DNA of 41,242 nucleotides, taken from positions 1 through 41,242 of the forward strand of contig PFUD01000051.1 in assembly GCA_002789915.1 (NCBI GenBank), given 5' to 3'. The notes beneath the pieces were generated by a model. It did no database searches. It was not told the DNA's origin and was given only the letters and a program-made list of their open reading frames with translations. Source of the stretch: Comamonadaceae bacterium CG_4_9_14_3_um_filter_60_33 (GTDB lineage Bacteria; Pseudomonadota; Gammaproteobacteria; Burkholderiales; Burkholderiaceae_C). The translations under genes and the position numbers were made by a program. This document shows positions 23,534 to 32,132 of the stretch, one piece after another (the first letter of the stretch is position 1; each line of letters begins with the position of its first letter).

Positions 23534-24921
23534 GGCAATGCCAACGTCTCTGGCGCATGCACATAACGCGCCACAAAGGCACCCACAGCGCGCTCGGGCA
23601 GGGGCAGCCACACGGTGTGGCCGCTGCCGGAGGCCACCGCTGCGGCGCTGCCATCTGCGCTTTCCATGCGGCTGAGCTGCACATCAAAATTGCCAGCTGG
23701 GTGGATGATCTCGAGCCAGTCATCCAGCGCAAAGCGGTTTTTGACCCGCACCTCGACCAGGCCGCGCACGGCGTCGAACGACACGGCGTCGCCGACGTAC
23801 AAACTGCGCCCGGATTCAGAGTAGCCGCGCAAATAATTTTGCGTCGCCTCGGGCGTATGGCGCTGAAAAAATCCCGAGGTGTAGCCGCGGTTGGCCAGGC
23901 CCTCCAACTGTCCGAGCAAAGCCGGGTCCAAATCGCGCCCGGCCACCGCATCTTCAATGGCACGGCGGTAGCTTTGCACCGTGCGCGCCACGTAATACGG
24001 GCTCTTGGTGCGGCCCTCGATCTTGAGCGAATCGACACCAATTTCGACCAGGCGTTTGACGTGCTCGATGGCGCGCAGGTCCTTGGAATTCATCACGTAG
24101 GTGCCGTGCTCGTCTTCTTCGATCGGCATGTAACTGCCTTCGCGCTGGCTTTCTTCAAGCATGTAAACCTGATCGGCCTCGGGCGAACGCGCAATGTCAC
24201 CCTGGCCCGGCAACACACCAGCGCCGGTGCGCTCGTCCTGTTCGCGTTCGCGTGCCATCGCCGCCGGGCGCGTCAGCACATCGCCTGACGCATCCACCAC
24301 GCCTTTTTGCGTCTTGTAGTCCCAGCGGCAGGAGTTGGTGCAACTGCCCTGGTTGGCATCGCGGTGGTTGAAGTAGCCCGACAGCAGGCAGCGGCCCGAA
24401 TACGCAATGCACAGGGCGCCGTGCACAAACACTTCGAGCTCGGTGTCAGGGCAGTCTTGGCGGATTTCGGCCACTTGATCCAGGGAGAGCTCGCGCGACA
24501 AAATCACCCGCTTCACGCCCACAGAGCGCCAGAACTTGACTGCCGCCGAATTGACCGTATTGGCCTGCACAGACAGATGGATTTCCATCTCGGGCCAGGT
24601 CTCGCGCACCATCATGATCAGGCCGGGATCAGACATGATCATGGCGTCGGGCTTGAGCGCGATCACCGGCGCCATGTTGTCGATGTAATGGCGAATTTTG
24701 TTGCCGTGCGGGAAGATGTTGGACACCAAGAAGAATCTGGCGCCCTTGGCGTGCGCCGTGTCAATGCCTTGTTTGAGCACGTCGATGTCGCCAAAGTCGT
24801 TGTTGCGCACGCGCAAGCTGTAGCGCGGCTGGCCAGCATAAATGGCCGTGGCGCCAAAGGCTAGCGCGGTTTCCAGCATGGCGATCGAGCCGGCCGGGGC
24901 GAGCAATTCAGGAGTTTTCAT
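23530..24921 (-). CDS. trhP: U32 family protein TrhP (tRNA U34 hydroxylation)
   Basis: A 463-residue protein of the peptidase-U32 family, YegQ/TrhP subgroup, which with prephenate makes 5-hydroxyuridine at tRNA position 34. The N-terminal PELLAPAGSIAMLETAL and YAGQPRYSLR are characteristic; the U32 signature EVFVHGALCIAYSGRC spans 163-178, and the Fe-S ligands are probably Cys171, Cys178, Cys194 and Cys198. Residues about 222-262 form a polar, low-similarity stretch (MAREREQDERTGAGVLPGQG...) that looks like an insertion relative to E. coli YegQ. The start ATG at 24921 opens divergently from the Phd-like gene. Confidence 0.88.
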   Translation of the reverse strand: MKTPELLAPAGSIAMLETALAFGATAIYAGQPRYSLRVRNNDFGDIDVLKQGIDTAHAKGARFFLVSNIFPHGNKIRHYIDNMAPVIALKPDAMIMSDPGLIMMVRETWPEMEIHLSVQANTVNSAAVKFWRSVGVKRVILSRELSLDQVAEIRQDCPDTELEVFVHGALCIAYSGRCLLSGYFNHRDANQGSCTNSCRWDYKTQKGVVDASGDVLTRPAAMAREREQDERTGAGVLPGQGDIARSPEADQVYMLEESQREGSYMPIEEDEHGTYVMNSKDLRAIEHVKRLVEIGVDSLKIEGRTKSPYYVARTVQSYRRAIEDAVAGRDLDPALLGQLEGLANRGYTSGFFQRHTPEATQNYLRGYSESGRSLYVGDAVSFDAVRGLVEVRVKNRFALDDWLEIIHPAGNFDVQLSRMESADGSAAAVASGSGHTVWLPLPERAVGAFVARYVHAPETLALP

Positions 24922-25005
24922 TCAGCAATAAGACGTATCAGACGGCTCTGGATTATCCGTGTTCCGCACCGCCAAGGAAGATTTTCGTTTTGCGTGTGAG
25001 AATTT

Positions 25006-25034
25006 TTGTCCAGAATTACAAATTTGTCTAAAAT
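25006..25034 (+). promoter_or_regulatory. promoter/operator of the Phd-DUF6036 pair
   Basis: A -35 TTGTCC (25006-25011), a 17-base spacer and a -10 TAAAAT (25029-25034) fit sigma-70 well and predict a start at about 25041, the first base of the ATG. A perfect palindrome ACAAATTTGT (25018-25027) sits between the two boxes, where an autoregulating antitoxin could block polymerase. There is no Shine-Dalgarno, in keeping with a leaderless mRNA. Confidence 0.55.
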
Positions 25035-25040
25035 TTAGCC

Positions 25041-25496
25041 ATGCGCACAATAACTGCCTCCCAGGCCAAACAAAATTTTGGTTCGCTCATGGCCGAACTG
25101 GGTCGAGGGCCAGTGGCCATTGAGCGACATCGCAAAACCATCGCCGTAGTCTTGTCGCCAGAGGCAGCGAAATCTGTGGTCGACCCGCGTCAGGCTGCGC
25201 GCGCGGCACAACAGCAGCGCGAACTTCAACGCCTGATGCACCACCAACAATGCGCGTTGTCATTGTTGTGTGCAACGCCAATCACACGACAAAAACGTTT
25301 GAAGGCAGCAGGCCAGGTCGTCAAGCGCTGGCAAGATGAGCAGTTGTGCAGCGCCGATTACATTGAGCGCTGGCAACAGTGGCTAGCCCTGCCGGTTCCC
25401 GAATTGTCCAAGCTCATGTGCAGTGATGCGGACGGCTGGGGGCCTGCCATGCGGCAGAACTCACCTTTTACTGCCAGCCCGATGCCTCAGACATGA
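25041..25496 (+). CDS. Phd/YefM-like antitoxin with a C-terminal extension
   Basis: A 151-residue protein. Residues 1-45 (MRTITASQAKQNFGSLMAEL, then a GPVAIERHRKTIAVVLSPE segment) match the DNA-binding fold of Phd/YefM antitoxins: beta-strand, S/A-x-A-KxNFG helix, 'PV.I.RH.K..AV..S'. The remaining ~100 residues form a long helical extension (PRQAARAAQQQRELQRLMHH, KRLKAAGQVVKRWQDEQLC) that could neutralise or regulate a partner; Phd proteins are usually only 75-90 residues. The TGA overlaps the next gene's ATG (ATGA), and an operator-like palindrome precedes the gene. Autoregulation and antitoxin activity are inferred from family and layout, not shown. Confidence 0.75.
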   Translation: MRTITASQAKQNFGSLMAELGRGPVAIERHRKTIAVVLSPEAAKSVVDPRQAARAAQQQRELQRLMHHQQCALSLLCATPITRQKRLKAAGQVVKRWQDEQLCSADYIERWQQWLALPVPELSKLMCSDADGWGPAMRQNSPFTASPMPQT

Positions 25497-26050
25497 ATAT
25501 TGACGTTCTGATGCGTTTGCTCGCTGCCGCGCAAGTTTTGTGTGGTCATCGAGACTATGTGGTGATTGGCAGCCTGTCTGTGCTGGGCATGGCGCAGGTC
25601 GAGGCCGCTCCAGTGGATATGACGCTCTCGATCGATGCAGACTGCTACACACTGGCCGATCCACCAAGGGTGTTCGATCTGTTCGAAGCGTTGGGCGAAG
25701 GCAGCCCCTATCACCAGGCCCACGGTGTTTATCTGGATCCGGTATCCCCGCACCTGCCTACGTTGCCGGATGGATGGGCGCAGCGACTTATCTTGGTTAA
25801 GCGCCCGCCCGTGGTGGCACATTGTCTGGAAGTCAACGACGCAGCAGTATCCAAGTTGGCCCGCGGCGAACCGCGCGACTTGAGGTGGGTTTGCGCCGGC
25901 ATACAAGCCGGGCTGATCTCTTTGCCCATGGTGCGTCTGCGTATGCGCCAAACGATATTTCTGGATGCTGACGAGCAACAGGCGACTGAACTACGTGTGG
26001 CTGCGCTCTCTTCAGTCAGCGCCCAGCAGCAATCGGGCTCAAACCGCTGA
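25493..26050 (+). CDS. DUF6036-like nucleotidyltransferase-fold protein (candidate toxin)
   Basis: A 185-residue protein resembling the minimal nucleotidyltransferase fold of the AbiEii/DUF6036 group. The GS motif is IGSLSVLG (25-32), the metal-binding acidic pair is Asp48 and Asp50 in TLSIDADCY, and [20 protein letters not shown] (about 116-135) matches the 'DLAVSKL..GR.KDLEFV' element typical of the group. The Phd-like partner is translationally coupled by ATGA. The family includes AMP- or nucleotide-transferring toxins that modify tRNA, but the substrate here is unknown. The last 35 bases overlap the convergent aroC 3' end. I assign DUF6036 from memory; a different AbiEii-like family is possible. 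Confidence 0.7.
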   Translation: MNIDVLMRLLAAAQVLCGHRDYVVIGSLSVLGMAQVEAAPVDMTLSIDADCYTLADPPRVFDLFEALGEGSPYHQAHGVYLDPVSPHLPTLPDGWAQRLILVKRPPVVAHCLEVNDAAVSKLARGEPRDLRWVCAGIQAGLISLPMVRLRMRQTIFLDADEQQATELRVAALSSVSAQQQSGSNR

Positions 26051-27110
26051 CGACATCCCCACACTGGGCGCGCTGGCGCAGCGCGTGCTCCATGACCACC
26101 AGCGCCAGCATGGCTTCCAGGATGGGTGTAGCGCGGATGCCCACGCAGGGGTCGTGGCGGCCCTTGGTGACCACCTCGGTGGGCTGGCCAGCCATGTCGA
26201 TGGAAGCACGCGGGGTCAAAATGGAACTGGTGGGCTTGATCGCCACCGACACTTCCAGGTCTTGTCCGGAGGTGATGCCACCCAGCGTGCCACCGGCGTT
26301 GTTACCCACGAAGCCCTGCGGGGTGAGTGCGTCGCCATGCGTGCTGCCGCGTTGCGCCACGCTGGCAAAGCCGGCGCCGATTTCCACACCCTTGACGGCG
26401 TTGACGCCCATCATGGCGTAGGCGATGTCAGCGTCCATTTTGTCAAACAGTGGCTCACCCAGGCCCACCGGCACATTCGACGCCGAAACGCGCAGGCGCG
26501 CACCGCAGGAGTCGCCGTCTTTTCGCAGCGCCTGTAGGTAGTCTTCGAGCTTGGAAACATCGGCCACCGGGGCAAAAAACGGGTTCTTTTCAACGTGCTC
26601 CCACGATTCAAATCCAATCGGCAGTTCGCCGATTTGCGTCATGCAGCCGCGAAACACCGTGCCGAATTTCTCGAACAGCCATTTTTTCGCCACCGCGCCA
26701 GCCGCCACCATGGGCGCGGTCAGGCGGGCACTGGAGCGGCCGCCACCGCGCGGGTCACGGATGCCGTACTTCTGGAAATAGCTGTAGTCCGCATGACCGG
26801 GGCGGAACGTTTGAACAATATTGCCGTAATCTTTGCTGCGCTGGTCGGTGTTTTTGATCAGCAGGCAAATTGGTGTGCCGGTGGTTTTGCCCTCGTACAC
26901 GCCCGACAAAATCTCGACCGCATCAGGCTCGTTGCGCTGAGTAACAAACTTGCTGGTGCCGGGCCGGCGCCGGTCCAGGTCGGGCTGAATGTCAGCCTCG
27001 CACAGCGCAAGCCCCGGCGGGCAGCCGTCGATCACGCAGCCAATGGCCGGGCCGTGGGATTCACCAAAGTTGGTGACTGCGAATAAATTTCCAAAAGTGT
27101 TGCCGCTCAT
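26016..27110 (-). CDS. aroC: chorismate synthase
   Basis: A 364-residue FMN-dependent enzyme that makes chorismate from EPSP, the last common step of aromatic biosynthesis. The signatures are clear: [19 protein letters not shown] near residue 16, [17 protein letters not shown] (about 47-63), [28 protein letters not shown] (about 102-129, with the catalytic [18 protein letters not shown]), and a later [13 protein letters not shown]. The start ATG at 27110 gives the usual [10 protein letters not shown]. The C-terminal tail ([15 protein letters not shown]) lies over the toxin-like gene's 3' end. The gene is monocistronic between convergent and same-strand neighbours. Confidence 0.96.
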   Translation of the reverse strand: MSGNTFGNLFAVTNFGESHGPAIGCVIDGCPPGLALCEADIQPDLDRRRPGTSKFVTQRNEPDAVEILSGVYEGKTTGTPICLLIKNTDQRSKDYGNIVQTFRPGHADYSYFQKYGIRDPRGGGRSSARLTAPMVAAGAVAKKWLFEKFGTVFRGCMTQIGELPIGFESWEHVEKNPFFAPVADVSKLEDYLQALRKDGDSCGARLRVSASNVPVGLGEPLFDKMDADIAYAMMGVNAVKGVEIGAGFASVAQRGSTHGDALTPQGFVGNNAGGTLGGITSGQDLEVSVAIKPTSSILTPRASIDMAGQPTEVVTKGRHDPCVGIRATPILEAMLALVVMEHALRQRAQCGDVVSGLSPIAAGR

Positions 27111-27159
27111 GGGGCGAGATTATCCCAGAGCGGGCGCAAGGCGGCCGAGCGCCTTGAAA

Positions 27160-27624
27160 CTACAGTTTGGGCGCGTCAGCCGGTTCCTGGCCTTCGGGCC
27201 AGTCGTGAATGTAGGCCTTGAGCATCTTGTTCTCAAAGTTCTGGCTGTCCACCACGGCGCGGGCCACGTCGTGAAAGCTGATCACGCCCATCAGTATTTT
27301 CTTGTTCATGACCGGCATGTAGCGCGCATGGCGGTCCAGCATCATGCGGCGCACTTCGTCCATGTCGGTCTCGGAAGTGCAAGTCAGTGGCGCGTCATCC
27401 ATAGCGGTACGCACAATCGTCTTGTCGATCAGACCACCCATTTTGACCAGCACTTGGGTCAATTCGCGCACCGTGAGCATGCCCACCAACTCGCCATGCT
27501 CCATGACCACCAGCGAACCAATGTCGCGATCTTTCATGAGCTTGATCGCGTGCATCAAGGATTCATCTGGCGACGCTGTGTAAAGCGTGCCGCCTTTGAT
27601 GCGCAAAATATCACTGACTTTCAT
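27160..27624 (-). CDS. CBS-domain protein
   Basis: A 154-residue cytoplasmic protein made almost entirely of two CBS domains (about 1-62 and 70-130), e.g. ESLMHAIKLMKDRDIGSLVVMEHGELVGMLTVREL and MDEVRRMMLDRHARYMPVMNKKILMGVISFHDVARAV. CBS pairs bind adenine nucleotides such as AMP or ATP and act as sensors; the partner is not apparent. ATG 27624 is supported by GAGGAG 6-9 bases upstream, so the longer frame to 27657 is dropped. It shares the 156-base divergent region with metY. Confidence 0.9.
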   Translation of the reverse strand: MKVSDILRIKGGTLYTASPDESLMHAIKLMKDRDIGSLVVMEHGELVGMLTVRELTQVLVKMGGLIDKTIVRTAMDDAPLTCTSETDMDEVRRMMLDRHARYMPVMNKKILMGVISFHDVARAVVDSQNFENKMLKAYIHDWPEGQEPADAPKL

Positions 27625-27780
27625 GGTGCTCCTCTTAATGAATTGAAGGCCATGCATGCGTGGCCCGTGACCGAAATATAGCCCACAATTCAGCCGTCGC
27701 TATCAGTGATTTCCATCAGCTTGCGGTAAATTTTTCAAAAATTGTGGCTGCAAAGCCCTTGTTTACCCCGAAAGGCCTCC

Positions 27781-29079
27781 ATGTCAGGTTATTCAGACCC
27801 CGGTTTTGACACCCTCGCCCTGCACGCGGGCGCGGCACCCGACCCTGCCACCGGTGCCCGCGCGCTGCCAATTTACCTCACCACCTCGTTCGTGTTCGAA
27901 AGCAGCAACCATGCCCAGTCGCTGTTCAACCTGGAGCGCGCCGGCCATGTGTACAGCCGCATCAGCAACCCGACCAACGCGGTGCTGGAGCAGCGCATTT
28001 CGGCCCTGGAAGGCGGCATTGGCGCGATTGCGGTGGCCAGCGGCCAGGCCGCGCTGCACCTGAGCATTGCCACACTGATGGGCGCGGGCAGCCACATTGT
28101 GGCCAGCACGGCGCTGTATGGCGGCAGCCAGAACCTGCTGCACTACACGCTGCGCCGCTTTGGCATTGACACCACGTTTGTCAAGCCGAATGACATTGAC
28201 GGCTGGCGCGCAGCGGTTCGGCCCAATACGCGGCTCTTCTTTGGCGAAACCGTGGGTAACCCAGGGCTTGATGTGCTCGACATTCCAACGGTCAGCGCAA
28301 TAGCCCATGAGGCGGGTGTGCCGTTGCTGGTCGACTCGACCCTGACCACACCGTGGCTGATGAAACCGTTCGAGCACGGCGCCGACCTGGTCTACCACTC
28401 GGCCACCAAGTTTTTGAGCGGCCACGGCACAGTGATTGGCGGGCTGGTGGTGGATGGCGGCAGTTTTGACTGGGATGCCTCAGGCCGCTTCCCTGAGCTT
28501 TCCCAGCCCTACGACGGTTTTCACAGCATGGTGTTTTCGGAAGAATCCACGGTGGGCGCATTTTTGTTGCGGGCGCGGCGTGAAGGCCTGCGCGATTTTG
28601 GCGCTGCCTTGAGCCCGCACTCGGCCTGGCTCATTTTGCAGGGCATGGAAACGCTGCCGCTGCGCATGGCGCGGCACATGAGCAATACGCAAAAAGTAGT
28701 CGAATTTTTGGCTGGCCAGCCGTTTGTGGCGCGCGTTGGCCACCCCATGCTGTCAGCCCACCCCAGCCATGCGCTGGCGCAAAAGCTGTTGCCCCGTGGC
28801 GCGGGCTCGGTCTTCAGTTTCGACCTCAAAGGCACGCGCGAGCAAGGCAAGGCGTTTGTGGAGGGTCTCAAACTGTTCAGCCACCTGGCCAACGTGGGCG
28901 ACTGCCGCAGCCTGGTGATTCACCCGGCCAGCACCACGCACTTCCGCATGGACGACGCGGCCCTGGCAGCAGGCGGCATCACCCAGGGCACGATCCGCCT
29001 GAGCATCGGCCTGGAAGACCCGGATGATTTGATCGACGACCTCAAGCGCGCCCTGAAAGCCGCGGAGAAAGTTGCATGA
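27781..29079 (+). CDS. metY: O-acetylhomoserine sulfhydrylase family enzyme (MetY-type)
   Basis: A 432-residue PLP enzyme of the Cys/Met-metabolism family that adds sulfide (or methanethiol) to O-acetyl- or O-succinyl-homoserine in methionine synthesis. The PLP lysine is Lys210 in VYHSATKFLSGHG; VYSRISNPTNAVLEQR (58-73), SGQAALHLSI and the long insert (TTSFVFESSNHA...; FPELSQPYDGFHSM) fit MetY rather than cystathionine gamma-synthase. Acetyl versus succinyl preference cannot be read here. ATG 27781 has AAAGG upstream. Its TGA overlaps the next ATG (ATGA), so the hydrolase is translationally coupled. Confidence 0.9.
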   Translation: MSGYSDPGFDTLALHAGAAPDPATGARALPIYLTTSFVFESSNHAQSLFNLERAGHVYSRISNPTNAVLEQRISALEGGIGAIAVASGQAALHLSIATLMGAGSHIVASTALYGGSQNLLHYTLRRFGIDTTFVKPNDIDGWRAAVRPNTRLFFGETVGNPGLDVLDIPTVSAIAHEAGVPLLVDSTLTTPWLMKPFEHGADLVYHSATKFLSGHGTVIGGLVVDGGSFDWDASGRFPELSQPYDGFHSMVFSEESTVGAFLLRARREGLRDFGAALSPHSAWLILQGMETLPLRMARHMSNTQKVVEFLAGQPFVARVGHPMLSAHPSHALAQKLLPRGAGSVFSFDLKGTREQGKAFVEGLKLFSHLANVGDCRSLVIHPASTTHFRMDDAALAAGGITQGTIRLSIGLEDPDDLIDDLKRALKAAEKVA

Positions 29080-29894
29080 TTTATACCGTTAATGGCGCGC
29101 CCACCTACTGCTACACCGGCGGCAAAGCCTTCGATGCCGCCCAACCCACCGCCATCTTCATCCACGGTGTGCTCAACGACCACAGCGTCTGGATTTTGCA
29201 AACGCGCTACCTGGCGCACCACGGCTGGAACGTGCTGGCCGTTGATTTGCCCGGCCATTGCCGCAGCGGTGGCGAGCCACCGAGCAGCGTCGAAGCGGCG
29301 GCCGACTTTGTGCTGGCGCTGATGGACGCGGCGGGGCTGGAGAAAGCCACATTGATCGGCCACAGCTTTGGCGCGTTGATTGCACTGGAGGCCACCTCCA
29401 GAGCGCCCAGCCGCGTCAGCCAACTGGTGCTGGTTGGCATCGCCTTTCCCATGCGCGTTTCCCCTGCCCTGCTGGACGCCTCGGTCAGCGCGCCAATGAA
29501 GGCGCTGGAAATGGTCAATGTATTTTCCCGTTCAACATTGGCGCCACCGCCATCCGCTCTGGGGCCGGGCACCTGGGTTTATGGTGCGTCGATGGCACTG
29601 GGGCGACGGGTCATCGCCAGCAACGCAAAAATCAACGTTTTTTACACGGGTTTCAAGGCCTGCGACAGTTACCAGAACGGCCTGCAGGCCATGTCCCGGG
29701 TCACTTGCCCGGTGCTTTTTGTGCTGGGCAAGCTGGACCAGATGACGCCACCCAAAGCCGCGCAGGCACTGATCGAACTGGCCAGTGATGCACAGCTTGT
29801 TTATCTGCCTGGCGGACACCATCAAATGACTGAAACGCCTGAGGAGATGCTGGCGGCTTTGATTGGTTTTTTGACAAAGCGCGAAATGGCTTGA
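29076..29894 (+). CDS. alpha/beta hydrolase
   Basis: A 272-residue serine hydrolase with a complete catalytic triad: Ser97 in LIGHSFGALI, Asp221 in LGKLDQMTPP and His248 in GGHHQMTETP. The oxyanion-hole HGVLNDHSVW sits at 30-39. The closest general type is the haloalkane-dehalogenase-like/esterase branch; the substrate is unknown. The ATGA overlap with metY suggests a linked metabolic job, for example a homoserine-ester or thioester hydrolase, but this is conjecture. It is convergent with the DUF883 gene, 3 bases apart. Confidence 0.88.
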   Translation: MIYTVNGAPTYCYTGGKAFDAAQPTAIFIHGVLNDHSVWILQTRYLAHHGWNVLAVDLPGHCRSGGEPPSSVEAAADFVLALMDAAGLEKATLIGHSFGALIALEATSRAPSRVSQLVLVGIAFPMRVSPALLDASVSAPMKALEMVNVFSRSTLAPPPSALGPGTWVYGASMALGRRVIASNAKINVFYTGFKACDSYQNGLQAMSRVTCPVLFVLGKLDQMTPPKAAQALIELASDAQLVYLPGGHHQMTETPEEMLAALIGFLTKREMA

Positions 29895-29897
29895 TTG

Positions 29898-30218
29898 CTA
29901 TTGTCGGCCACCACGCCCCACAAGCAGGCCCACAACGAAAGCAAAGCCAGCAGCGATGCCGATCGCCGTCCAGGGCTCATGGTGAACGTACTCATCGGCA
30001 ACTTGCCCCACTTGCCTGACATTGGTGACCGATGCGTCTTGCAGCTTGCTCAAGTCCTTCTTGTATTGTGTGATTTTGTCTTCCAGACGGAAACGCAGAT
30101 CCGTCACGTTTTCGCTGGCTTGATCTGCAATCAGCTGAAGAAGTTCTTGCGTATCAGCAAGCAATAATTTGGCGTCTTCAATCAGAACTTGTCTGTTGAC
30201 AAAACGGGTGTCATTCAT
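29898..30218 (-). CDS. DUF883 (ElaB/YqjD/YgaM) family membrane-anchored protein
   Basis: A 106-residue protein with a long amphipathic helical N-terminal part (LIEDAKLLLADTQELLQLIA, then RFRLEDKITQYKKDLSKLQ) and one C-terminal membrane helix (PWTAIGIAAGFAFVVGLLVG) closed by a basic RGGRQ tail. E. coli YqjD/ElaB tether inactive ribosomes to the inner membrane in stationary phase, and a similar role is inferred. The EPW...G..AG.....G/ALLGRR.-type C-terminus is diagnostic for the family. It converges with the hydrolase gene. Confidence 0.88.
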   Translation of the reverse strand: MNDTRFVNRQVLIEDAKLLLADTQELLQLIADQASENVTDLRFRLEDKITQYKKDLSKLQDASVTNVRQVGQVADEYVHHEPWTAIGIAAGFAFVVGLLVGRGGRQ

Positions 30219-30358
30219 GGGGGTTTCTCCAATAAAGCTGAAATGTTACTTGACTCGTAGGTGGCTCACCTGTCGACAGTTAGGGCTCGCAAAGAAATAC
30301 GTTGCACAGCCTATTCATGAACAATCCCTAAGCGCAACGTGCCCAAAGTGCTGGCGCT

Positions 30359-31897
30359 TCAGGTGCTGCCCGCGTCGCCCAAATGCGCGTGCTCGGACAG
30401 GTCCATTACCTCTTCATTGTTCTTGTCCCATTGAGCGCGGTCAGCCTCGGTCGCCTGTGGCGAGAACAAGCCGGTGACCGCGTACAACATGCCGATCAAG
30501 GGCGCCGTCCAGCAGGCAAAAGCCAGCGGGATGTACAGCAGATTTTGCAAGTTGCCTTCCATGATGCCCAGGCCCAACGCGCTGATCACAAACGCACCGC
30601 CCGCGTTCCAGGGAATCAGCGGGCTCATCAGCGTGCCGCCCTCCTCCACAGCGCGACTCAGGTTGAGCGTTGAGTAGCCCATGCCGCGGTACAGCGGCGC
30701 GTACATGCGCCCCGGCAGCGCGATCGAGATGTAGGGGTCACCAGCCACCAGGTTCGTCGCAAACGCGGTGCCGATCGCAGAACACTGGACTGCGGCGAAG
30801 CTCTTCACACGCGACACGATGCTTTTGATGATGGATTCAAGGCAGCCAGTGCGCTCCAGCGCGCCGCCAAAGCCCAGCGCGATCAACATCAGCGAGATGG
30901 TCCACATCATCGATTGGATGCCGCCGGCGTTGAGCAGACTGTCGATGGTGGCGACCCCAGTCTCAATCTTGTAGCCCGACTGGGCGTAGTTGAAGACATC
31001 GTGCAGCCCGGCGCCCTGGTAAAAGATGGCCACCAGCGCGCCCGCCAGCACGCCCGAAAACAACGCCGGCAGCGGCGCAATGCGGCTCACCGCCAGCGTG
31101 ATTACCAGCAAGGCCGGCAGCAGTGGAATCCAGCCGATTTGGAAGCGTGAAGCCAGGCCCTCGGTGATCGCGTCGATCGCGCCGAACGAGGTCTGCCCGG
31201 GTTCGATGACGTAGTAGCCGGCCACCAAATAAGCCACCAGCGCAATCAGCATGGCCGGGATGGTGGTCGGCAGCATGTTTTTGATGTGGTCGAAGACGTT
31301 GACACCAGTGACCGCCGGCGCCAGATTGGTGGTATCCGACAGCGGCGATATCTTGTCGCCAAAGAACGCGCCCGAGACCACCGCGCCGGCGGTCCAGTAC
31401 ACCGGGATACCAAACCCGGCGCCAATGCCCATCAGCGCAAGGCCAACAGTGCCCACCGTACCCCAACTGGTGCCCAGCGACAGCGAGACCACAGCGCACA
31501 GCCCCATCGCTGCGGCCAGGAAGATCGACGGATTGAGCAGCTTGAGTCCGTAGTAGATCAGTGTCGGCACGGTGCCCGAGGCGACCCAGACGCCGATGAG
31601 CATGCCGACCACGATCAGCACCGACAGCGACGGCAGCGAGACATGGATCACATGGAACACACCCTCGCGGATATCGAGCCACTTTTGCCCCCGCAGCACG
31701 CCCAGCACCGCCGTGATGGCCAGCCCGAGGGCCAGCGGGATGTGCGGCGTGAAGTCGCCGTAGTAGAACAGTTGCAACGCCAGCAACCCGAGCGTCAGCA
31801 GCACTGGAAGCAGGGCCAGCGGCAGAGAAGGCAAGGCACGCGATATGGCTGTTGCAGACCCGGTTTCGGTTTCGGTTTCGGCTTCGGTTTTCGACAT
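30359..31897 (-). CDS. nhaC: NhaC-type Na+/H+ antiporter
   Basis: A 512-residue inner-membrane protein with about 11-12 membrane helices (LLPVLLTLGLLALQLFYYG, IPLALGLAITAVLGV, ...). The NhaC-family loops GTSWGTVGTVGLALMGIG, GAFFGDKISPLSDTTNLAPA and TAFATNLVAGDPYISIALPGRMYAP are well preserved, indicating sodium/proton (possibly malate/lactate-type) antiport. The N-terminal 14 residues are a short T-E repeat (MSKTEAETETETGS) encoded by hexanucleotide repeats. Its 3' end lies 140 bases from the DUF883 gene. The Shine-Dalgarno is poor. Confidence 0.9.
   Translation of the reverse strand: MSKTEAETETETGSATAISRALPSLPLALLPVLLTLGLLALQLFYYGDFTPHIPLALGLAITAVLGVLRGQKWLDIREGVFHVIHVSLPSLSVLIVVGMLIGVWVASGTVPTLIYYGLKLLNPSIFLAAAMGLCAVVSLSLGTSWGTVGTVGLALMGIGAGFGIPVYWTAGAVVSGAFFGDKISPLSDTTNLAPAVTGVNVFDHIKNMLPTTIPAMLIALVAYLVAGYYVIEPGQTSFGAIDAITEGLASRFQIGWIPLLPALLVITLAVSRIAPLPALFSGVLAGALVAIFYQGAGLHDVFNYAQSGYKIETGVATIDSLLNAGGIQSMMWTISLMLIALGFGGALERTGCLESIIKSIVSRVKSFAAVQCSAIGTAFATNLVAGDPYISIALPGRMYAPLYRGMGYSTLNLSRAVEEGGTLMSPLIPWNAGGAFVISALGLGIMEGNLQNLLYIPLAFACWTAPLIGMLYAVTGLFSPQATEADRAQWDKNNEEVMDLSEHAHLGDAGST
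31861..31890. repeat. hexanucleotide repeat in the 5' coding end of nhaC
   Basis: Five CGGTTT-type units (the fourth is CGGCTT) give in-frame Thr-Glu dipeptides just after the start codon of nhaC. Because each unit is two codons, slippage would change the tail length without breaking the frame. Confidence 0.7.
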
Positions 31898-32132
31898 GGC
31901 GAGCTTTCAGTAGAGGTGGGACAAAGCCGGTTTCATGTCAATGATGATGACACCAGAAGTCGGTTGATTCGATTACGTCGCCGCCCCAGTGCCACCGCCG
32001 CGCATGCGTGTCGGCATCTTGAGACTGTATTCACATGCACAGACTGAGTATGCGCTCTTGTTGTGAGCACGCCCCAAATCCGGCAACTTCATTTCGACAT
32101 CGCGCCACTTTGTGTGGCCTTCTCCTGCAACT

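Noticed and set aside
31286-32047. 253-codon plus-strand frame across the nhaC 5' region
   Set aside because: Arg/Gln/His-rich shadow of nhaC that reads the hexanucleotide repeat as Gly-Phe; no motif.
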